Positions 43,931 through 52,657 of a stretch of DNA of 64,000 bases are shown here, in pieces. The stretch's first letter is position 1, and each line of letters begins with the position of its first letter. The stretch comes from Caulobacter sp. 73W. GTDB lineage: Bacteria > Pseudomonadota > Alphaproteobacteria > Caulobacterales > Caulobacteraceae. The stretch lies in assembly GCF_041021955.1 (NCBI RefSeq), contig NZ_CP158375.1:2418001-2482000 (forward strand). The letters run 5' to 3'. A model generated the notes under the pieces. The model did no database searches and was not told the origin of the DNA. It worked only from the letters and a program-made list of their open reading frames with translations. The position numbers were made by a program, and so were the translations under genes.

Positions 43931-44803
43931 ATGAAGCCTGTCCGTAAAGCCGTCCTGCCGGTCGCCGGCCTTGGAACCCGTGTCCTGCCCGGGACCAAGA
44001 CCACGCCGAAGGAGCTGCTGAACGTCGTCGACCGGCCGATCCTGTCCTACATCGTGGCCGAGGGCCGCGCCGCGGGCATCGAGCATTTCGTCTTCGTCAC
44101 CGGCCGCTCCAAGGGCGCCATCGAGGACTACTTCGACCACCAGATCGAGCTCGAGGCCCAGCTGGAAGCCAAGGGCAAGACGGCCATCCTCAAGCAACTG
44201 CGCGATGAGCTGCCCAAGCCGGGCGAGATGAGCTTCGTGCGCCAGATGCAGCCGCTGGGCCTGGGCCACGCGGTGTGGTGCGCCCGCGACATCATTGGCG
44301 ACGAGCCGTTCGCCGTCCTGCTGCCCGACGTGATCATCGACGGCGAGCCGGGCGCCCTGAGCCAACTGGTCGATGTCTATAACCGCGTCGGCGGCAACAT
44401 CGTCGCCGTCGAGCAGGTGCCGATGGAAGACACCCACAAGTATGGCGTCGTCGCTCCCAGCAAGATCGACGGCCGCCTGGCCACCATGTCGGGCATGGTC
44501 GAAAAGCCGCCGCAGGGCACGGCCCCGTCCAACCTCTCCATCGCCGGCCGCTACATCCTGCAGCCGGAGATCTTTGGTCTGCTCGCCGCCCAGGAAAAGG
44601 GCGCGGGCAACGAGATCCAGCTGACGGATTCCATGGCCCGCCTGATGGGCGTGCAGGACTTCCACGCCTATGAATACGAAGGCGCGACCTACGACTGCGG
44701 CGACAAGATCGGCCTGCTGCGCGCCAATGTCGGTCTGGCCCTGAGGCACCCTGAGCTGGCCGCCGGCGCCCGCACCGCGGTCGAGGCCCTGCTGAAGGCC
44801 TGA
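43931..44803 (+). CDS. galU: UTP-glucose-1-phosphate uridylyltransferase
   Basis: A 290-residue nucleotidyltransferase making UDP-glucose, a donor for polysaccharide and LPS synthesis. It has the typical K-A-V-L-P-V-A-G-L-G-T-R-V-L-P-G-T-K, the V-D-R-P-I-L motif, L-P-D-V-I-I-D and V-E-K-P. GGAGG precedes the ATG at 43931. Confidence 0.96.
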   Translation: MKPVRKAVLPVAGLGTRVLPGTKTTPKELLNVVDRPILSYIVAEGRAAGIEHFVFVTGRSKGAIEDYFDHQIELEAQLEAKGKTAILKQLRDELPKPGEMSFVRQMQPLGLGHAVWCARDIIGDEPFAVLLPDVIIDGEPGALSQLVDVYNRVGGNIVAVEQVPMEDTHKYGVVAPSKIDGRLATMSGMVEKPPQGTAPSNLSIAGRYILQPEIFGLLAAQEKGAGNEIQLTDSMARLMGVQDFHAYEYEGATYDCGDKIGLLRANVGLALRHPELAAGARTAVEALLKA

Positions 44804-44831
44804 TCGACCTTCTCCCGGGAGGGGGTTGAAT

Positions 44832-44853
44832 AAGTGGACACGAGTGTCCACTT
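44832..44853 (+). promoter_or_regulatory. 22-bp palindromic TetR operator candidate
   Basis: Two perfect 10-bp arms, AAGTGGACAC and GTGTCCACTT, separated by GA and centred 20 bases upstream of the tetR ATG. The size, symmetry and position are what is expected for autoregulation by a TetR-family repressor controlling the efflux operon. Confidence 0.75.
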
Positions 44854-44861
44854 GTCGGCTC

Positions 44862-45413
44862 ATGACACGCCCCCTCCGCCAGGACGCCGCCCGACGTCGC
44901 GCCGATATTCTCGAAGCGGCGCGGACGGTCTTCGCGGAATCGGGCCTTGAAGCGCCACTCGATCTGATCGCCGAACGGGCGGGGGTAGGGCGCGCCACCC
45001 TCTATCGTAACTTCGCAGACCGCTACGTGCTGGCCCTGGCGGTGTTCGCCGACCAGCTGGACCAGTTGGCCCAGCGGACCCTCGCACGGGGGGACGACCC
45101 GCAGGCCTTTTTCGCCTTCATCAACGACCTGGCCGATCTGCAGGTGCGCAACGCCGGGCTGGCGGCGGCCCTGCGCGCGCCAAGCTCGGCGGAGATGCTG
45201 GCTCAGGTGCGCCGGACACTGGTCGAGGCTGGCGGTCCGCCGCTTGCTCGCGCCCAGGCCGCCGGGCTGGTTCGCCCAGACCTTGGGCCGGAAGACATCC
45301 GCGCCATCGCCCTCATGCTCAGTTCCGCCGCTAATGCGGTCGGAACAGATCCCCAGGCGATGAGCCAAAGGGCCCGCATGATCGTTCTGGAAGGGTTGAG
45401 GACCCGTCCATGA
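44862..45413 (+). CDS. TetR family transcriptional repressor of efflux operon
   Basis: A 183-residue regulator. Residues 10-55 form the TetR HTH (A-A-R-R-R-A-D-I-L-E-A-A-R-T-V-F-A-E-S-G-L...A-E-R-A-G-V-G-R-A-T-L-Y-R-N-F) and the rest is a ligand-binding domain. ATG 44862 lies just after a 22-bp palindrome. It overlaps the MFS gene by ATGA. It probably senses a drug or metabolite exported by the following genes. Confidence 0.9.
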   Translation: MTRPLRQDAARRRADILEAARTVFAESGLEAPLDLIAERAGVGRATLYRNFADRYVLALAVFADQLDQLAQRTLARGDDPQAFFAFINDLADLQVRNAGLAAALRAPSSAEMLAQVRRTLVEAGGPPLARAQAAGLVRPDLGPEDIRAIALMLSSAANAVGTDPQAMSQRARMIVLEGLRTRP

Positions 45414-47080
45414 GCCGCGGACATCATCTTCCCTGGTCGGAATACTTCGCGACGCTGCAGCCGCACGAAAGGCCGCAGTTTCCCGGCTCCCCCGCCACGC
45501 CCGATCACCCCCCGGCCCGGCGCCTGGCCTATGCGGCCACGGGCGTCCTGGTCGCCATCACCGGCAGCCTCGGCAATGCGGTGGTCACCGCCAACCTGCC
45601 GCAACTGGCCGGCGCGCTGGGCGCGACGACGACCGAGGCGGCCTGGCTGCCGGTCATCTTCGTCATGACCAACGCCTGCATGAACCTGCTGCTGATCAAG
45701 TTCCGCATGCAGTACGGCCTGCAGCTCTTCACGAAGATGATCCTAGGCGTCTTCGTCCTGGTCAGCCTCGGCAACCTGTTCATCAGCAGCTTCACCTCGG
45801 CGTTGGTCCTGCGCGCCGTGGCGGGCATGTGCGCCGCCGGCATGTCGACCCTGGGGTTCCTCTATCTAATCCAGAGTTTCCCGGCCGCGCACCGGCTGAA
45901 GGGTCTGATCATCGGCATCGGCCTGAGCAGCTTCGCCCTGCCTCTGGCCCGCATCTTCTCCAGTCACCTGCTCGACCTGGACCAATGGCGGGCCATGCAC
46001 ATGTTCGAATTGGGCCTGGCCCTGGCGTCGCTGGCGGCGGTGTTCGCGTTGCGCCTGCCGCCGTCGGAACGCCTGAAGGCCTATGACCGGCTCGACTTCG
46101 TGACCTTCGCCCTGTTCGCGCCGGGCGTCGCCATGCTGTGCGCCGTGCTCGGCCTTGGCCGCATTGTCTGGTGGACGGAGGCGGCGTGGATCGGCTGGGC
46201 CCTGGCCGCGTCGATGATCCTGCTGTCCGCCGCTTTGATCATCGAGTTCAACCGCAAGCATCCGCTGATCAACCTGCATTGGATGGCCAGCGGCGACATC
46301 ATCCGGCTGGTGCTGGCGATCCTGCTGGTCCGCATCGTGCTGTCCGAACAGACCTCAGGCGCGGTAGGGTTCCTGCAGCAGGTGGGGCTTGGGCCGGATC
46401 AGATGCACGGCCTGTTCTGGGTGATCCTGGCGGCCATGGTCGCCGGCACCCTGACCAGCGCTTTCACGCTCAACATGACCAAGCTGAACAAGCCGATCGC
46501 CATCGCGCTGGGCCTGATCGCGCTCGGCGCCTTCATCGACAGCCACGCCACCGTGCTGACGCGGCCGCACAACCTGTTCCTCACCCAGAGCCTGCTGGCC
46601 TTCGCCTCGGCCTTCTTCATCGGCCCGGCCCTGCTGATCGGCATCTCCCAGGTGATGGCCAAGGGGCCGCAGACCCTGGTCAGCTTCATCGTCCTGTTCT
46701 CCATCGCCCAGAACGTCGGCGGCCTGGCGGGCGGCGCTATCGTCGGCACCGTCCAGGTCCTGCGCGAAAAGTTCCACTCCAGCCAATTGACCGAGACGGT
46801 CAGCCTGGGGGACCCGGAAGTGGTGCTGCGTCTGCAGCAGCTGTCCGGCGCCTATGGCCGCGTGATCGTCGATCCCGCAGCCCGCAATCTTGAAGGGATG
46901 AAGCTGCTCAGCCAGCAGATCGCCCAGCAAGCCAACGTGCTCGCCTACAACGATGTCTTCCTGCTGATCGCCGTCGCGGCGGCCACAGGATCGCTGTGGG
47001 TCACCCTCGTACATCTGCGCTCGCGCATCGCCGCCCGCCGCGCCGCCGCCATGGCGGCGGCCGAAGCCGCGACCGACTGA
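45410..47080 (+). CDS. MFS drug exporter, DHA2 (EmrB) type
   Basis: A 556-residue membrane transporter with 14 predicted helices. The opening (A-I-T-G-S-L-G-N-A-V-V-T-A-N-L-P-Q-L-A-G-A-L-G...T-T-E-A-A-W-L-P) is typical of DHA2 exporters, which pair with an EmrA-type periplasmic adaptor encoded next. There is an unusually long hydrophilic N-terminus (about 40 residues) before helix 1. Confidence 0.9.
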   Translation: MSRGHHLPWSEYFATLQPHERPQFPGSPATPDHPPARRLAYAATGVLVAITGSLGNAVVTANLPQLAGALGATTTEAAWLPVIFVMTNACMNLLLIKFRMQYGLQLFTKMILGVFVLVSLGNLFISSFTSALVLRAVAGMCAAGMSTLGFLYLIQSFPAAHRLKGLIIGIGLSSFALPLARIFSSHLLDLDQWRAMHMFELGLALASLAAVFALRLPPSERLKAYDRLDFVTFALFAPGVAMLCAVLGLGRIVWWTEAAWIGWALAASMILLSAALIIEFNRKHPLINLHWMASGDIIRLVLAILLVRIVLSEQTSGAVGFLQQVGLGPDQMHGLFWVILAAMVAGTLTSAFTLNMTKLNKPIAIALGLIALGAFIDSHATVLTRPHNLFLTQSLLAFASAFFIGPALLIGISQVMAKGPQTLVSFIVLFSIAQNVGGLAGGAIVGTVQVLREKFHSSQLTETVSLGDPEVVLRLQQLSGAYGRVIVDPAARNLEGMKLLSQQIAQQANVLAYNDVFLLIAVAAATGSLWVTLVHLRSRIAARRAAAMAAAEAATD

Positions 47081-47092
47081 CGGAAAAGACCC

Positions 47093-48151
47093 ATGACCCA
47101 TACGCCTGTCTCTCCCGCTCCGCCCCGCCGCAACGTGCTGTGGACCATCGTCCTCGCCGCCGTCGGCCTGCTGGGCGCGATCCTCATCCTCTACGCGTGG
47201 AAGCTGCCGCCGTTCTCCGGGGCGGTGCAGACCACGGACAACGCCTATGTCCGAGGGCAGGTGACGGTGATCAGCCCGCAGGTCACCGGCTACGTCACAT
47301 CCGTCCCGGTGCAGGACTTCCAGACCGTGACCGAGGGCCAGCTGCTGGCGACCATCGACGACCGCATCTATCGCCAGCGCCTGCAGCAGGCGGAGGCGGC
47401 CCTGCACGCCGCCCAGGCCAATCTCGCCAATTCCGCCCAGGCCCAGTCCACCGCGCGGGGCGGGGTCGCACAAAGCACGGCGGGCGTCGCCGGCGCCGAG
47501 GCCCAACTGGTGCGCGCCCGCGCCGACGCCAAGCGGTCGCAGACCCTGTTCGAAGGCGGTTGGGTGGCGCAGGCCCAGGTCGACATCACCCGCGCCGCCC
47601 TGCGCGCCGCCGAGGCCCAGGTCGCCCAGGCGCGCGCCCAGCAATCCATCGCCGGGACCGGCGTCGCCACCGCGGTGGTCAATCGCGCCGCCCTTCAGGC
47701 CGCTGTGGAGAATGCCGCCGCCCAGGTCTCGCTCGCCCGGATCGACCTTCAGAACACCCGCATCACCGCGCCGCGCGCGGGCAAGCTGGGCGAGATCAGC
47801 GTCCGTCAAGGACAGCAGGTCGCCGTCGCCACCCAGCTGATGGCGCTGGTCCCCGACCGCGTCTGGGTCACCGCCAACCTCAAGGAAACCCAGATGAAGA
47901 AGGTGCGGGTCGGCCAGTCCGCGGACCTGGCGGTCGATGCGCTCGGTTCAACGTTGCATGGCCATGTGGAGCGCATCGCGCCGGCCACCGGGTCTGAGTT
48001 CAGCGTCATCCGCCCAGACAACGCCACGGGAAACTTCACCAAGGTCGCCCAGCGCCTGCCGGTCCGGATCGCCCTTGATCCGGGGCAAGCCGGTCTCGAC
48101 CGCCTGAGCCCCGGCATGTCGGTGACGGCGCGGATCAATACCGGCGGTTGA
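47093..48151 (+). CDS. HlyD/EmrA family periplasmic adaptor
   Basis: A 352-residue membrane-fusion protein. It has one N-terminal helix (about 15-38), a biotin-lipoyl region (T-D-N-A-Y-V-R-G-Q-V-T-V-I-S-P-Q-V-T-G-Y-V), a long alanine-rich coiled coil (about 95-225) and a beta-barrel region. It lies 12 bases after the MFS gene. The two likely form an efflux system with an outer-membrane factor encoded elsewhere. Confidence 0.92.
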   Translation: MTHTPVSPAPPRRNVLWTIVLAAVGLLGAILILYAWKLPPFSGAVQTTDNAYVRGQVTVISPQVTGYVTSVPVQDFQTVTEGQLLATIDDRIYRQRLQQAEAALHAAQANLANSAQAQSTARGGVAQSTAGVAGAEAQLVRARADAKRSQTLFEGGWVAQAQVDITRAALRAAEAQVAQARAQQSIAGTGVATAVVNRAALQAAVENAAAQVSLARIDLQNTRITAPRAGKLGEISVRQGQQVAVATQLMALVPDRVWVTANLKETQMKKVRVGQSADLAVDALGSTLHGHVERIAPATGSEFSVIRPDNATGNFTKVAQRLPVRIALDPGQAGLDRLSPGMSVTARINTGG

Positions 48152-48210
48152 TAGGGAACTTACGGTATTGTCCGACGGTTGAGCGTGTGGAAGTTTTGCG
48201 ACAGCGAACT

Positions 48211-48230
48211 CTTTTCGCGAGTGCGAAAAG
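48211..48230. terminator. Perfect 8-bp hairpin after the efflux operon
   Basis: CTTTTCGC-GAGT-GCGAAAAG, 60 bases downstream of the HlyD stop. No T-tract follows, so it could be a terminator or an operator. Confidence 0.35.
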
Positions 48231-48234
48231 GTGG

Positions 48235-48249
48235 TTAGCTGAACCTTAA
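48235..48249 (+). promoter_or_regulatory. CtrA-like site (TTAG-N7-TTAA)
   Basis: One mismatch from TTAA-N7-TTAA and 18 bases before the small gene at 48267. Known CtrA sites tolerate this change, but a single match is weak evidence. Confidence 0.3.
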
Positions 48250-48266
48250 TGAAGGCGGAGGCTCGG

Positions 48267-48494
48267 ATGATGAGCGCGACCCTGAACGCGTACGACGCGA
48301 CTGAAGTTCGGCTGGCCCATGTCGAGGACGAGGCGCGCCTGTCGCAGTTCATCCAGGGTTTCCTCTCCGAGAACGGCTATCCCTTCATAATGGTCCACGC
48401 CGATGGCGCGGGCGGCCGCAAGGTGATGTTCGAGGACGCCGCCCTCAGCCGCCGCTTCAACGTCCTGTGGCGCCGCGCCTCACGCCATTCCTGA
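48267..48494 (+). CDS. Small hypothetical protein
   Basis: A 75-residue protein (MMSATLNAYDATEVRLAHVED...). GGAGG lies five bases before ATG 48267 and eight before ATG 48270; either start is possible, while 48249 lacks a ribosome site. The sequence has mixed helix/strand character and no membrane part. Function unknown. It lies alone between the efflux operon and nadE. Confidence 0.6.
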   Translation: MMSATLNAYDATEVRLAHVEDEARLSQFIQGFLSENGYPFIMVHADGAGGRKVMFEDAALSRRFNVLWRRASRHS

Positions 48495-48543
48495 ACACGC
48501 GCATCGTTAGGCCTTTTTGACGCTATGGCGTTAGAAGGAGCCC

Positions 48544-50589
<2,046 letters not shown>

Positions 50590-50591
50590 GA

Positions 50592-50611
50592 TCGGAATGT
50601 CGGCATTCCGA
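50592..50611 (+). promoter_or_regulatory. Palindrome between nadE and manC
   Basis: TCGGAATG-TCGG-CATTCCGA, a perfect 8-bp inverted repeat three bases after the nadE stop, with no T-tract. The 7-bp arm CATTCCG/CGGAATG is the same as in the repeat at 9913-9937. It may be an operator or RNA stem. Confidence 0.35.
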
Positions 50612-50708
50612 CTTCCCAAGGCCAAGCTTTAGTTTAAACGCAAGTCCCGCTGGGAACGGCGAGGCTGCCGGCGCGTTCGGCAAGCCTGTTCGGGAGGCTG
50701 TGTATTCC

Positions 50709-52022
50709 ATGTCGCTTTATCCGGTGATCCTCTGCGGCGGCTCTGGCACGCGTCTATGGCCGGCGTCGCGTCCTGACCGTCCCAAGCAGTTCCTCAAGCT
50801 GATCGGCGAGAGTTCTTCGTACCAGGAAACCCTCAAGCGCCTGCGCGAGATGCCGGGCGCCGAGGAGCCGGTGATCGTCACCGGCCGCAGCATGCTGGAG
50901 CAGGTGCTTCGCCAGGCCGCCGAGATCGGCGTGCGTGTGACCGTGCTGGTCGAGCCCGAGGCCCGCGACAGCGGTCCGGCCATCGCCGCCGCAGCCGCCT
51001 ATATCCAGACCCTGGCGCCGAAGGGCGTCATGCTGATGTTGGCCGCCGACCACCACATCGCCGAATCCGAGATTTTCCAGCAGGCCGCAACGGTCGCCGC
51101 CAAGGCGGCCGGCGACGGCCACATCGTCACCTTCGGCGTCGAGCCCACCGATCCCGCCACGGGCTACGGCTACATCCGCCCCGGCGCTCAGTTGGAGAAC
51201 GGCGTGCAGCGCGTGGACGCCTTCGTCGAGAAGCCGGACCGCAAGACCGCTGAGAAGTACCTGACCGAAGGCTATCTGTGGAACAGCGGCAACTTCGCCT
51301 TCCGCGCCGACGTGCTGATGGAGGAGATGGCCGAGTTCGAACCGACCATCGCCCAGGCGGCCCGCGAGTCCGTGGATTGGGCCCGCCGCGACGGCCAGGC
51401 CCTGTGGCTGGACCGCGACGCCTTCGCCGGCGCGGCCAAGAAGTCGGTGGACTTCGCGGTCATGGAGCGCACCCGCAAGGCCGCCGTGGCCCCGGCCGGG
51501 TTCACCTGGTCGGACCTGGGCGCCTGGGACGCCATCTGGGACGCCTCGCCCCGCGACGAGGCCGGCAACAGCGCCAGCGGCGACGTGCAGCTGATCCGCA
51601 CCGAGGGCGTGCTCGTGCGCTCGAACGGCCCATTCGTGGGGGTGATCGGCGTCACGGACCTGCTGATCGTCGCCGAGCCGGACGCGGTGCTGGTCTGCCG
51701 TCGGGACGACGCCCAGAGCGTCAAGACCCTGGTCGACAAGCTCAAGGAAGGCGGCCGGCACATCGCCCAGCGCCACGTGGTCAGCGCCAGCGGCGGGGTC
51801 GCCAAACAGCCGGTGACCAAGGAGAACGGGGCCGAGGTCGAGATCTGGCGTCTTGAGGACAAGGCCGCCGCCGTTCTTCCCGCCGGCACCGTTCAGGTGC
51901 TGGCCGGCAAGATCGAGGGAGAGCCCAAGCGCCACAAGAGCGGCGACCGCTTCGACCTCGACGGTCCGATGAGCGTGCGCGCCAAGGGCGGCGCGACACT
52001 GCTGGTCACCCGCTGGCTGTAG
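50709..52022 (+). CDS. manC: Mannose-1-phosphate guanylyltransferase
   Basis: A 437-residue enzyme making GDP-mannose. The N-terminal nucleotidyltransferase has V-I-L-C-G-G-S-G-T-R-L-W-P-A-S-R-P-x-x-P-K-Q-F and F-V-E-K-P-D. The C-terminal part (about 350-437) is a short cupin-like region corresponding to the mannose-6-phosphate isomerase type II domain, shorter than in bifunctional enzymes. The ATG at 50709 (MSLYPVIL) is preferred over a GTG at 50700. GDP-mannose feeds O-antigen or exopolysaccharide synthesis. Confidence 0.93.
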   Translation: MSLYPVILCGGSGTRLWPASRPDRPKQFLKLIGESSSYQETLKRLREMPGAEEPVIVTGRSMLEQVLRQAAEIGVRVTVLVEPEARDSGPAIAAAAAYIQTLAPKGVMLMLAADHHIAESEIFQQAATVAAKAAGDGHIVTFGVEPTDPATGYGYIRPGAQLENGVQRVDAFVEKPDRKTAEKYLTEGYLWNSGNFAFRADVLMEEMAEFEPTIAQAARESVDWARRDGQALWLDRDAFAGAAKKSVDFAVMERTRKAAVAPAGFTWSDLGAWDAIWDASPRDEAGNSASGDVQLIRTEGVLVRSNGPFVGVIGVTDLLIVAEPDAVLVCRRDDAQSVKTLVDKLKEGGRHIAQRHVVSASGGVAKQPVTKENGAEVEIWRLEDKAAAVLPAGTVQVLAGKIEGEPKRHKSGDRFDLDGPMSVRAKGGATLLVTRWL

Positions 52023-52038
52023 CCGCTACGACCATGGG

Positions 52039-52467
52039 TCAGCTGGAGCGGCAGTAGCCTTCCTGGTTGGCGATCACGATCACGCAGTCCTCGCGGTCCT
52101 GCAGATACTTGAAGCCGGTCTCCGTACCCGCGCCGAAACGGATGCTCTCGGGCGCGCCGCGGCGTTCGAAGCGGATCACGTCGCCATCCAGCCGCCCCAC
52201 ATAGTCGGCCTGGGTGTCGAGGTTGTCCTTCAGGGTCATGGCGACCGTGCCCGGCTGATCACCGGCCTTGATGTCCAGGAACAGTCCTTCCGGACCATTC
52301 CAACGCCCTAGCCAGCGGCTGGCGTCCCCGACCGGCGGCGGGGTGATCGGCGCCGCGACGGGGGGCTCCGAAGGGGCCGGGGCCGCGGCGGTCTGCGCTT
52401 TCTCTTCGGCGGGCTGACCACAGGCGGCGGCCGTCAGGGCCACGGCTGCGACGACGATGCTTCTCAT
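52039..52467 (-). CDS. Putative lipoprotein
   Basis: A 142-residue protein. A lipoprotein signal (MRSIVVAAVALTAAAC) and a Pro/Ala-rich spacer are followed by a small beta domain (R-W-L-G-R-W-N-G-P-E-G-L-F-L-D-I) with cysteines near the end (E-D-C, Y-C-R). No family recognised. It follows the 40-residue frame and bcsB on the same strand. Confidence 0.7.
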   Translation of the reverse strand: MRSIVVAAVALTAAACGQPAEEKAQTAAAPAPSEPPVAAPITPPPVGDASRWLGRWNGPEGLFLDIKAGDQPGTVAMTLKDNLDTQADYVGRLDGDVIRFERRGAPESIRFGAGTETGFKYLQDREDCVIVIANQEGYCRSS

Positions 52468-52474
52468 GGGGGCC

Positions 52475-52597
52475 TCAGGCGACGTGTTGAAGGATGGCGA
52501 CAGCGGCTAGCGCGAACAGCGAGACCGTCGTGAAATCGGCCACCGCGTCGGACACCCTCTCAGGGTCCAGGCCTAGGTTTTCGATCAGGGTGTTCAT
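52475..52597 (-). CDS. 40-residue membrane-peptide frame
   Basis: MNTLIENLGLDPERVSDAVA then a hydrophobic segment (FTTVSLFALAAVAIL) and a stop seven bases before the lipoprotein start. Its position between bcsB and the lipoprotein gene and the clear helix support it; the ribosome site is weak. Confidence 0.4.
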   Translation of the reverse strand: MNTLIENLGLDPERVSDAVADFTTVSLFALAAVAILQHVA

Positions 52598-52657
52598 GCT
52601 CAGGGAAACGTGGTCCGAGGGGGATGGTTCTCCGCCTCGGACCACGTCTCGCCGCGG

